Below, one piece after another: positions 8,631 through 15,752 of a stretch of DNA of 64,000 nucleotides. Origin of the DNA: Paenibacillus sp. IHBB 10380 (GTDB taxonomy: Bacteria > Bacillota > Bacilli > Paenibacillales > Paenibacillaceae); the NCBI RefSeq assembly GCF_000949425.1, contig NZ_CP010976.1, forward strand, positions 5,580,001 to 5,644,000, given 5' to 3'. Within the stretch, counting starts at the first letter, position 1. Each line of letters opens with the position of its first letter. The notes below the pieces were generated by a model that did no database searches, was not told where the DNA came from, and worked only from the letters and a program-made list of their open reading frames with translations. The position numbers were made by a program, and so were the translations under genes.

Positions 8631-8956
8631 TTCAGAAAGGTATGAATTTTGTCTAAAACTTCTTGTGTAACGGAAATAGGGGCTTGTCCAACAATTTCGC
8701 AACGACGTGCTTTCCAACCTAAGGTTTTTATCTGATCGCTCAAAATCACTCCGGTTATCTTATCTTCCTCAGTTAGCTTTACTTCAAATGGATAACCCTT
8801 CGATTGATTGGTGATGGGACAGAAGGCAGCGAATCCGGTGGCTTGATTAAAGGCCTTCGGGGATAACACGATAGCTGGCCTTCTTCCAGATTGTTCGTGT
8901 CCTGCTTGTGGGTCAAAACTTAGATAGACCAAATCGCCACGGTCGGGAACACTCAC
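8627..8956 (-). CDS. mazF: MazF/PemK-type endoribonuclease toxin
   Basis: A 109-residue toxin of the MazF/ChpA type, closer to the E. coli-like branch than to Bacillus NdoA. It shows GDLVYLSFDPQAGHEQSGRRPAIVLSP, with the conserved R-P around residue 27, then TNQSKGYPFEV and LSDQIKTLGWKAR. It cleaves single-stranded RNA at short motifs in known family members. The GTG start overlaps the mazE stop by 3 bp (GTGA), so translation is coupled. The complete length and intact motifs suggest a functional toxin. Confidence 0.92.
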   Translation of the reverse strand: MSVPDRGDLVYLSFDPQAGHEQSGRRPAIVLSPKAFNQATGFAAFCPITNQSKGYPFEVKLTEEDKITGVILSDQIKTLGWKARRCEIVGQAPISVTQEVLDKIHTFLN

Positions 8957-9195
8957 AGGGATTCATTCCCTTCTGATTTTCCAAAGTCTATTTCTTTGTG
9001 CCGATTTGTTGGGGTGATTTGAGAAAGCAATTCTTCCAGCGTCGGCTTTTGTATTACAGGAACTAAGCTTAGACCACCCTTATCATCGAAATCTAAATGC
9101 ATTTCAGTACCTTCACCAATACCTAATTTTGAGGTGAATTGCACAGGAATTCGTAAAGCTAAACTGTTCCCCCACTTTTGTACTTTAACAGACAT
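8953..9195 (-). CDS. mazE: MazE-type antitoxin
   Basis: An 80-residue antitoxin with the N-terminal AbrB/SpoVT-like swapped-hairpin DNA-binding fold (VQKWGNSLALRIPVQF, then LGIGEGTEMHLDF) and a C-terminal toxin-binding tail (PTLEELLSQITPTNR). It neutralises MazF and normally represses its own promoter. ATG at 9195 follows GGGTGA and fits the family length. The ATG at 9229 has a stronger GGGGAGGGAG site and would add 11 residues, but that site lies inside the large palindrome. Confidence 0.9.
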   Translation of the reverse strand: MSVKVQKWGNSLALRIPVQFTSKLGIGEGTEMHLDFDDKGGLSLVPVIQKPTLEELLSQITPTNRHKEIDFGKSEGNESL

Positions 9196-9225
9196 TGCGC
9201 TCACCCTTTTCCCATTTGATAAATC

Positions 9226-9294
9226 CATGATAGCACTCCCTCCCCTTCGCGTATATACATAGTATATACGCGAAGGGGAGGGAGTGCTATCATG
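9226..9294. repeat. Perfect palindrome with 33-bp arms upstream of mazE
   Basis: Positions 9226-9258 and 9262-9294 are exact inverse complements around a 3-bp ATA centre, 69 bp in all. Each arm carries a GGGGAGGGAG Shine-Dalgarno-like run and an ATG pointing outward, and the centre is GTATATAC twice. It may be the MazEF operator, an RNA hairpin hiding the ribosome site, or a fold-back duplication. Confidence 0.9.
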
Positions 9295-9400
9295 TTTCCT
9301 CAAATTGAAATTAATTACAGATAATCTGGTGGATGATTGATAGCAGGGATAATGAATGCGTAGGCTGAACCGTATACGTGAGAAGCAGTAACAGAAGCTA

Positions 9401-9526
9401 ATGACGAGAAAACTAGATACACCAATAGGGATATTTGTAATTGAGACTAAGAATTATAATGGGGAGATTAAAGGCAAGCTTCTTCATTTGTGCGATCAAC
9501 CCCAAACTCTTATCATATTGTTCTAA
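9401..9526 (+). pseudogene. NERD-type nuclease fragment
   Basis: An open stretch of 41 codons encodes TPIGIFVIETKNYNGEIKG, which matches the core of the NERD nuclease-related domain (GIFVIE-KNY-G-I-G). It has no ribosome binding site, and after this core the sequence is no longer family-like. The remainder of 9296-9682 shows no gene. It is a remnant of a mobile or defence gene. Confidence 0.55.
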
Positions 9527-9682
9527 GTTGTATTTTTCCATTTCATGAACAACTTTAATGTGAAATGATTGTAGTTGGATGTAAACAGTGTTATTCTATC
9601 AACTCAACGGTAAACTTTAAATCTATGCTCTTCACTACATCTAATAATAGTCACCATTTTAGTTATAAAGAAAGGTAACACT

Positions 9683-11425
9683 ATGATAAAAGTCGATAAC
9701 TTATCCTTCTCATTTCCGCAAAAAGAACTATATAAGAACATTTCATTTACGCTTGAAGAAGGACAGCATTGCGCTTTCATAGGAACAAGTGGCAGTGGGA
9801 AAAGTACACTGATCGATATACTGATGGATCCAGAAAGATATTTGTTCGAAGGTATGTTAGAGATGGACCCAAATTGCAGTATCGGGTATGTAAGTCAGTT
9901 CTCCCAACTAGACAGAACGAAAGAAACAACCGTTTTCGAATATATAGGGGAAGAATTTATTAAGATACAAAATGAAATAGAATCCATTTGTGCTGAAATG
10001 GAAACATCAACGGATATGGATTCGTTACTTGAAAAGTATCAATTCGCTTTAGATGCATTTGATGCCATGGGTGGGGAAGATTTTGAAAGCAATATTAACA
10101 AGCAACTAAATCTAGCCAACCTCATGAAGCTAAAAGATGTTAGGGTATCCGACCTGAGTGGTGGGGAATTCAAACTTATTCAAGTAATGAAGGAAATGCT
10201 CGAGCGTCCAGACCTCATGATTATGGATGAACCCGATGTATTTTTAGACTTTGACAACCTTAATGCGCTTAAAAATCTTATTAATTCTCACAAAGGAATG
10301 CTGCTAGTTGTTACGCACAACAGATATCTATTAAATCATTGTTTCAACAAAATCTTACACCTTGAGAATATGGAGATCCAAGAGTTTGATGGGCGATATA
10401 TTGAGTATAACTTCTCATTACTTCAGACGAAGATTGAGTTACAAGAACTCACGATCGCTGAGGGTGAAGAAATTGAGAGAAATGAGAGCATCATCGATAA
10501 TCTTAGACATATCGCAACGTATAATTCAGAAGCATCTAGAGGGAGAGCGCTCAAAGCTAGAGTTAAATTTCAAGAACGATTGGAAGCGCGTAGAATTAAA
10601 GCACCTTTCGTAGATATTAAGCAACCGAATATTAGTTTAGATATTGATAATGACATTGAAGAAGAGACCATTGTTGTAAATGTCAATAATTATGGTGTTT
10701 CCTTTGATGAGTTGCTGTTAGAAAATGTTAATTTTGAGATCAAATCTACAGATAAAGTAGCCCTGATCGGTGCAAATGGTACGGGGAAAACGACTTTGCT
10801 CCGGGAAATCTTTAAAAATAATCATGAATCCATTGAAATAAATGCTGATGCTAAAGTGGCTTATTTATCTCAGTTCCAAGGCGAAGTTCTAAAGGATTCT
10901 AATACAATCCTAGAAGAATTCATCGATGCTGGGTTTGAAACGTATGAAGAGGTTAGATCATATCTTTCCAACTATGGCTTTGAGGGTGAAATCGTTAATC
11001 AGAAGATTGAATCTTTATCTGGTGGAGAAAAAAATATTCTTCAATTAGCTAAAGTTTCTGCCAGTAAAGCAAACGTATTGCTTCTTGATGAACCGACAAG
11101 TCATTTAGACACCTATACACAAATAGCACTAGAGAAAGCCATTGAAGAGTACAAAGGCGCGATTCTCATGATTTCTCATGATTTCTATTCTGTGGTAAAT
11201 GGGATGGATTATGTTCTAATCGTTGACGATAAGACAATTAGAAAAATGACTATACGCAAATTTAGAAAGATGATTTATGCTAATCATTTTGACAGAGACT
11301 ATTTAGAAACGGAACAAAAGAAAAAAGCAGTTGAAACGAAAATAGAATTGGCTTTAAAAGATAATAATTTTGAACTTGCAAAAGTATTGGTTGATGAGCT
11401 AGAAGAGCTGATTAAGTTGCTTTAA
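9683..11425 (+). CDS. ABC-F family ATPase
   Basis: A 580-residue soluble twin ABC protein with no membrane segment. NBD1 has Walker A GTSGSGKST (34-42), signature LSGGE and Walker B LMIMDEPD. A charged linker follows, then NBD2 with Walker A GANGTGKTT (from 363), signature LSGGEKN and Walker B LLLDEPTSHLD. ABC-F proteins act on ribosomes, either as translation factors or as antibiotic-resistance ribosomal protection proteins. The linker and the divergent Walker B of NBD1 (DEPDVFLDFDN) set it apart from housekeeping Uup/YkpA forms. The leader shows no clear attenuator, so a resistance role is unproven. Confidence 0.85.
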   Translation: MIKVDNLSFSFPQKELYKNISFTLEEGQHCAFIGTSGSGKSTLIDILMDPERYLFEGMLEMDPNCSIGYVSQFSQLDRTKETTVFEYIGEEFIKIQNEIESICAEMETSTDMDSLLEKYQFALDAFDAMGGEDFESNINKQLNLANLMKLKDVRVSDLSGGEFKLIQVMKEMLERPDLMIMDEPDVFLDFDNLNALKNLINSHKGMLLVVTHNRYLLNHCFNKILHLENMEIQEFDGRYIEYNFSLLQTKIELQELTIAEGEEIERNESIIDNLRHIATYNSEASRGRALKARVKFQERLEARRIKAPFVDIKQPNISLDIDNDIEEETIVVNVNNYGVSFDELLLENVNFEIKSTDKVALIGANGTGKTTLLREIFKNNHESIEINADAKVAYLSQFQGEVLKDSNTILEEFIDAGFETYEEVRSYLSNYGFEGEIVNQKIESLSGGEKNILQLAKVSASKANVLLLDEPTSHLDTYTQIALEKAIEEYKGAILMISHDFYSVVNGMDYVLIVDDKTIRKMTIRKFRKMIYANHFDRDYLETEQKKKAVETKIELALKDNNFELAKVLVDELEELIKLL

Positions 11426-11572
11426 ATCATAACCCTCTGATTGAAATGATTACAAGAATCAATTTATTATACTGGGAATTACGGCTACGAAGTCAGTTAC
11501 AGCTAATAGGGCTAAAGTGAATTAGTCTGAGTTCAACGATGAAATAAGATGTTGGTGGAAAAGTATCAACAA

Positions 11573-11608
11573 AAAAGACACTGATGAATAGGATCTCAGT
11601 GTCTTTTT
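11573..11608 (+). terminator. Rho-independent terminator
   Basis: AAAGACACTGA pairs with TCAGTGTCTTT and ends in five T residues on the plus strand, about 150 bp after the ABC-F stop. Confidence 0.75.
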
Positions 11609-11676
11609 ACTGCATTGATTTCTTGATAGCTCTTGCCGTGGACAGTGGTTCACTTATTATTAAATATCTCTCTTAA

Positions 11677-11850
11677 CACATTCTTTGTTCCTTCAGAAAA
11701 AATCGAATTCAGGCAGAGAAGCCAGACAGGGTATTATCTGAATCGGATATTCAGAAGATCTATGATTCTCTGCTAGAAGCGAACATTACAGATCTAAGCA
11801 TTCGGGCTAAGCATATTGAAAAGGCTAGTAATACTAATAAAACGAAGTAA
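11677..11850 (+). pseudogene. 3' remnant of a small gene (IQAEK family)
   Basis: An open frame without a start reads NRIQAEKPDRVLSESDIQKI…, then YDSLLEANITDLSIRAKHIEK, and ends at TAA 11848. A mutated copy lies at 8326-8425. Both copies sit next to the XRE gene or its fragment, so this small gene was part of the repeated unit. Function unknown. Confidence 0.5.
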
Positions 11851-11892
11851 CATAGAAGATATTTGTACTAGAAGAATATGAATAATGGATAC

Positions 11893-11924
11893 AAAAAAAG
11901 CTGATTGTAATCCCAATCATCTTT
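11893..11924 (-). terminator. Terminator of the XRE gene
   Basis: A hairpin with TGATTG/CAATCA stem is followed in the minus direction by seven U residues. It is the counterpart of the one at 8471-8498. Confidence 0.65.
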
Positions 11925-11949
11925 TTGCTAGTTACATAGTACAAAATAG

Positions 11950-12201
11950 TTAATCTTCCAACTCCATCTCGAAATTCTCTATGAGAATGGATGGTTTAAT
12001 ATGTAATGCTTTGGCTAGTGAGATAATGGTGAGTAAAGAGGGAGCCTTTTCTCCGTTCTCCAGTTCACTAATATAAGATCGATCAACACGGGAATATAAA
12101 CTGAGTTCGTCTTGGGTTAGTTGGTTTTCTTTTCGAATCTTCCGAAGAGCCCTTCCAAATGCGAGGAGTTCAATTAACTTCTTCTTATCATTAGTTGCCA
12201 A
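11950..12201 (-). CDS. XRE-family HTH regulator, copy 2
   Basis: An 83-residue single-domain HTH protein (GRALRKIRKENQLTQDELS, then VDRSYISELENGEKAPSL, then LAKALHIKPSILIE). It is shorter than the regulator at 3823-4176 because it lacks the C-terminal tail. It is divergent from the second HEPN-like gene. Its last third is duplicated at 8529-8630. Likely a repressor of itself and its neighbour. Confidence 0.88.
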   Translation of the reverse strand: MATNDKKKLIELLAFGRALRKIRKENQLTQDELSLYSRVDRSYISELENGEKAPSLLTIISLAKALHIKPSILIENFEMELED

Positions 12202-12262
12202 CTTTAAAACCCCTTATTTGATAGTTAAAGATAATCATATGTCTTTCTATAAGGTTATTTCA

Positions 12263-12278
12263 GTAGGCTATTGCCTAC
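12263..12278. promoter_or_regulatory. Small palindrome between XRE and HEPN-like genes
   Basis: GTAGGC and GCCTAC flank TATT in the divergent intergenic region, about 60 bp before the XRE start. It is an operator candidate, different in sequence from the 4234-4277 repeat. Confidence 0.4.
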
Positions 12279-12447
12279 AAAACATAGTGCGTGATAGAAT
12301 ACATATACTGGGAATGTTTATAATGATAGGATACAAAATTTCGTAGTTACTAGATTGGGATAATAACATCATTTTTTATTAGATTCTAAAAAGATACATA
12401 ATTCACCAAGATGAATCGTACAAGAATCAAATTGGGAGCTGAAGCAT

Positions 12448-12936
12448 GTGAATAATCTAACCTCCATGGGTGAATGCAGAGATAACAGGAATAAGATGAC
12501 AAGAATGCAGGCGAATAGCTCAACTCAAACAAAGACCATACATAAACTACATGATCTCTCACAGATCCATATGAATTTCACATTTCCCTTTATACAGGAG
12601 AACTCACCCCGTGTATGCTTTATATTAAGTAACCGAGCATTAGAATCGATGCTTAAAGCGCTGTATATGAAAGAAAATAATAGTGTATTCCCTCCACATT
12701 CATTATCACTGGAAGATGTGGTTCAATTCACAGCTCAAGAGTCAGGCCCTGATTTGGATACTGTTATGTTTATTCACTCCATTCACTATCTAGCAAGTCT
12801 CAAAGACATCTCCCTTATACACCAAATGCAATCGGCACATCTCAAGATGTTGATGAAGAGAGTGGACGATGTATTAATTCACTTATCACCGCGAGTCACG
12901 CTCCATCCATCAGAGCAGTATCATTCCATTTTCTAA
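12448..12936 (+). CDS. HEPN-like domain protein, copy 2
   Basis: A 162-residue paralogue of 4323-4814. Shared blocks in the same order are LHDLSQ, RALESMLKALYMKEN, FPPHSLSLEDV, ESGPDLDTVMF, HSIHYLASLKD, LKMLMKRVDDVL and LSPRVTLHPS. It starts with GTG after GGGAG. The C terminus ends in SEQYHSIF, as in the fragment at 4894-5016. The conserved histidine after PP is kept, while a full Rx4-6H HEPN catalytic motif is not clear. Predicted cytoplasmic; function unknown. Confidence 0.6.
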   Translation: MNNLTSMGECRDNRNKMTRMQANSSTQTKTIHKLHDLSQIHMNFTFPFIQENSPRVCFILSNRALESMLKALYMKENNSVFPPHSLSLEDVVQFTAQESGPDLDTVMFIHSIHYLASLKDISLIHQMQSAHLKMLMKRVDDVLIHLSPRVTLHPSEQYHSIF

Positions 12937-13065
12937 TAGAAGCATTGCATTAGCTATTCGAGGGTTAAATTGTGGATATCTTAAAATATAATGAGCTCTA
13001 TGCTGATTTTGTGGATAACAAATATGAGTTTCTTACACTTGTACACCGGATTATCCAGTGTATCA
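12927..13065 (+). repeat. Dispersed repeat downstream of HEPN-like genes
   Basis: The stretch from the HEPN-like stop through a TTGTGGATATC and a TTTTGTGGATAA block to GTATCAACAG is repeated, with substitutions, at 32289-32435. A shorter piece (TATCAACAG then ATCAAATATTAGCG) recurs near 29019-29045. No gene in it. Confidence 0.65.
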
Positions 13066-13210
13066 ACAGGGTAGGCGTTGTTTATCCGGGAATATAAAGA
13101 GGACGATATATAAGTTAATAAATCCTCCATTGTATTTCAGTAAACATTAGTTTGATTTGTTTCATAAAGATCAGATTTAAACACTATTTTTCATGCTAAT
13201 ATATGATTGA

Positions 13211-13256
13211 GCCCCAAAAAGGTCATCTCATTTGTGATATAGACCTTTTTGAGGGC
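13211..13256. terminator. Hairpin before the two-gene membrane operon
   Basis: AAAAAGGTC pairs with GACCTTTTT, with outer GCCC/GGGC. It lies 40-80 bp before the next start and may end upstream transcription or act as a leader hairpin. Confidence 0.45.
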
Positions 13257-13293
13257 AATCAATATATAACTATTAAAAAGGGTGGTGCTTTAC

Positions 13294-13584
13294 TTGTTAG
13301 ATAGGGGAAATAAGATTGCCAGTGTACTTACATGGATCGGGGTTGTTATTATCGTAGCGGGTATCATTGTAGGTGTGGTATTAGGGAGAGAGAATGTCGG
13401 TACCTATACAGAGACATATGAACAAGTGTGGTCATTAACAATCATTTACTGGGTTACAGGATTGATATCAGGAATGTGTATTATCGGATTATCAGAAGTT
13501 ATAGAACAATTACATAGAATAAATTTGAAGATTGGGAAAGGACCAGAGCCAGAAGATGATGATTTGGAATTATTAAATGGTTAA
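13294..13584 (+). CDS. Small two-TM membrane protein
   Basis: About 96 residues with two membrane spans (SVLTWIGVVIIVAGIIVGVV and, near residue 50, IIYWVTGLISGMCIIGL) and an acidic C terminus. TTG at 13294 after GGGTGG at 7 bp is preferred to GTG at 13282, which overlaps that site. It overlaps the first possible ATG of the next gene and is surely co-transcribed with it. Family not recognised. Confidence 0.65.
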   Translation: MLDRGNKIASVLTWIGVVIIVAGIIVGVVLGRENVGTYTETYEQVWSLTIIYWVTGLISGMCIIGLSEVIEQLHRINLKIGKGPEPEDDDLELLNG

Positions 13585-13597
13585 TTCGGGGGTTGAA

Positions 13598-15343
13598 ATG
13601 TTGGTAAATATAGAATGTCCTATAGAATTGCTTGAATATGAATTATATGAAAGCAAAAGTACTGGCAAGATTTACTGTTCATTAACGTTTAATAGCGTGT
13701 CAGACAAAATTATTAAAGGACTTAAGGCTACGATCTATTGTTATGACCAATTTGGCGATTCTATTGGGGAAGGAAATAATAGCTTAGAATGTAAAATCGA
13801 ATTTAAAGAGGGTTTAGTACGGAATCGAAAACGAAAAACGGACAACAAGATACCACTGTCCGATTTTCAAAATATTAGAAAAATAGAAATTGATGTAATA
13901 AAAGTCTTATTTGATGATAAATCGATCTGGAATAAGGACACATCAGAATCAGAAAAAGTCGAATTGACCAAGATAGAGAATAAAATGCTTTTAGAATTTG
14001 TTAAGGGTCGTGCAGGAACGGATGCCAAGTACTTTGCTAAAAAGTATGATGATAAATGGATATGTGTTTGCGGAAGACTAAATCATGACGATCAATCCAC
14101 TTGTAAAAGGTGTAAAAGAGGAAGGGATGATGTTTTAACTGAGTATAGCGATGAGGAAAAGATTAGGAACGATGTGAAAGCCAATGAAGAAAAGAAGGCT
14201 GAAAGACAAAGAAAGGTAGAGGAAGAAAGAGAACAACAATTAGAAATCACCAAACAAAAGGCAAAGAAAGTGACTAAATATAGTTCTATTGTTGCTGTTA
14301 TAATACTAATCGTTGGAGTAACTGTATTTGGATTTATAACGAAGTTTACGTTTTCTATGGCAAATCATCAGTTGTTAAAGGATAAGGATAATCCAGTGGT
14401 AGAAACAATAAAAGATGAGAATTTAGTGAAAGATGATTTTTTATTAGAGAATGGGGCTGAAGAAGACCTTCAGAATAGCGGTGAAGAAAAGCCATTACTT
14501 GTGGACGGCATTATCGACACTTCATTTGTATGGGGTGGAGGAAACAATGCGCGTGGAGATTTCACAATTAAGTATCGTAAAAACGGTAGCGTCAAAAATA
14601 AACAGATGAATGGTATTCTTGAGCCCCTCATTGTGGATATTGATAACAATGGCGTGAAAGAGATTGTGATGAGTTATAGAATAGATTTACCGGAACTTAG
14701 TAATGCCGACATGCCGTATTGGGACGATGTATATGATTTCAATATTGCCAAGGAAGAGTTGGTTTTTGCGAGCAGAGAATATCCAGAATATTATCGAAGT
14801 TATTTCATACCGTCCATTAAGAAGCGAGAAGCTAGAAGCACTAATGCTGCTGAAAAACATACACACGAAGTGCTTATACGAGCAGCGAATGATTTGATTG
14901 ATGGGAATTTCAATCCTGATGTTAATCAAGAGAAAATCACCAAACTACTGGAAGATAATACATTTCCAGATGATCTGAAAATTACTATACAAAAAAATAA
15001 TTTTTACATTCACGGTATTACACTTGATATGAATATAAGTCAGGCCATTAAAATGCTGGGTAATCCTGATGAATCTTTTGAGGTTGACTCGAAAGTCGCA
15101 GTTTGGTATTTGGAACACAATTTAGAACTAGTTGCCGAATACTACGGTGAAACAATACATTATATCGCGTTAGGAGAATTTGATCAGATGGCCATGGAGC
15201 AAAGCATGAGTAACTTGGGTGAGGCTACTAAAGAACACCAAAACGGACACTTGTACATTACTCCTAGTCAGCATCTTTTTTATAGCGTCATGTCAAAGCC
15301 CGGAAGCTTCAGGGTAGAACTTACGCTTCCAGGTGAGCCATAG
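13598..15343 (+). CDS. Zinc-ribbon, single-TM protein with extracellular domain
   Basis: A 581-residue protein. Residues 1-145 form a beta-rich cytoplasmic region. A RanBP2-like zinc ribbon follows at about 154-172 (W-x-C-x-C-G-R-x-N…C-x-x-C), then a charged coiled coil (about 185-225), one membrane span (about 228-250), and an extracellular part. That part contains a PLIVDIDNNGVKEIV segment like calcium-binding or FG-GAP repeats. ATG at 13598 follows GGGGGTTG; the ATG at 13577 overlaps the preceding gene. The W-x-C-G-x-N zinc ribbon followed by TM suggests a sensor or scaffold. Function unknown. Confidence 0.65.
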   Translation: MLVNIECPIELLEYELYESKSTGKIYCSLTFNSVSDKIIKGLKATIYCYDQFGDSIGEGNNSLECKIEFKEGLVRNRKRKTDNKIPLSDFQNIRKIEIDVIKVLFDDKSIWNKDTSESEKVELTKIENKMLLEFVKGRAGTDAKYFAKKYDDKWICVCGRLNHDDQSTCKRCKRGRDDVLTEYSDEEKIRNDVKANEEKKAERQRKVEEEREQQLEITKQKAKKVTKYSSIVAVIILIVGVTVFGFITKFTFSMANHQLLKDKDNPVVETIKDENLVKDDFLLENGAEEDLQNSGEEKPLLVDGIIDTSFVWGGGNNARGDFTIKYRKNGSVKNKQMNGILEPLIVDIDNNGVKEIVMSYRIDLPELSNADMPYWDDVYDFNIAKEELVFASREYPEYYRSYFIPSIKKREARSTNAAEKHTHEVLIRAANDLIDGNFNPDVNQEKITKLLEDNTFPDDLKITIQKNNFYIHGITLDMNISQAIKMLGNPDESFEVDSKVAVWYLEHNLELVAEYYGETIHYIALGEFDQMAMEQSMSNLGEATKEHQNGHLYITPSQHLFYSVMSKPGSFRVELTLPGEP

Positions 15344-15364
15344 AGCTAATTAATACTAGATACT

Positions 15365-15386
15365 GGTTCGACTCCCCTTGGCTCCA
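15365..15386 (+). other. tRNA/tmRNA 3'-end fragment, candidate attachment site
   Basis: GGTTCGACTCCCC then TTGGCTCCA has the T-loop and CCA-like 3' end of a tRNA or tmRNA gene. The T-stem partner on the left is missing and no acceptor 5' half is found upstream. A strong terminator follows 10 bp later, as it does behind a real RNA gene. This is the usual appearance of an att site left by a tyrosine-integrase element. No integrase gene is in the window. Confidence 0.55.
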
Positions 15387-15396
15387 TCCGTAATAG

Positions 15397-15437
15397 CAGT
15401 GAGTGTGCCCTTAAAGGGCATGCTCACTGTTTTTTTT
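15397..15437 (+). terminator. Strong rho-independent terminator
   Basis: CAGTGAG and GCCC pair with GGGC and CTCACTG around TTAAA, followed by eight T residues (15430-15437). It probably belonged to the RNA gene whose 3' end precedes it; now it also ends the 13.3-15.3 kb operon. Confidence 0.85.
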
Positions 15438-15492
15438 CTGTATAATGAACTCCAATGAATATATATATATAGAAATCAGCTACAAAAGAAAA

Positions 15493-15516
15493 AGAGAGGC
15501 ACTGAAATGCCTCTCT
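15493..15516. terminator. Bidirectional hairpin
   Basis: AGAGAGGCA and TGCCTCTCT flank CTGAAA, with A-rich sequence before and a short T/C run after. Confidence 0.6.
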
Positions 15517-15576
15517 TCCCTAGAATAATCCTTTCACCTGTATTCCTAACAATCCCCGCCAGATCTGGTTCAAGCT

Positions 15577-15690
15577 CTAGTCACTAAACAGGATATCGTT
15601 TATTTGAAAATGAACTTTTTTAAGATCATAGATAACCATTGCAGGTAGAGCTGCGTCTCCTGGTGGTCCGTCGATCCGGCCAAATATAAC
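15577..15690 (-). pseudogene. 3' coding remnant, unknown family
   Basis: On the minus strand an open frame reads IFGRIDGPPGDAALPAM then VIYDLKKVHFQINDILFSD and a stop. It has no start of its own, and its upstream part falls in the terminator of the next gene. Probably a decayed gene end; not recognised. Confidence 0.3.
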
Positions 15691-15732
15691 AACAAACGCT
15701 TGGCCTATGATGAGCCCAAGCGTTTGTTGTTT
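15688..15732 (-). terminator. Terminator of the flavoprotein gene
   Basis: A long stem, AACAACAAACGCTTGG against CCAAGCGTTTGTTGTT, lies 20 bp after the minus-strand stop. Confidence 0.75.
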
Positions 15733-15752
15733 GCTGGTTGAAAAATGATATC

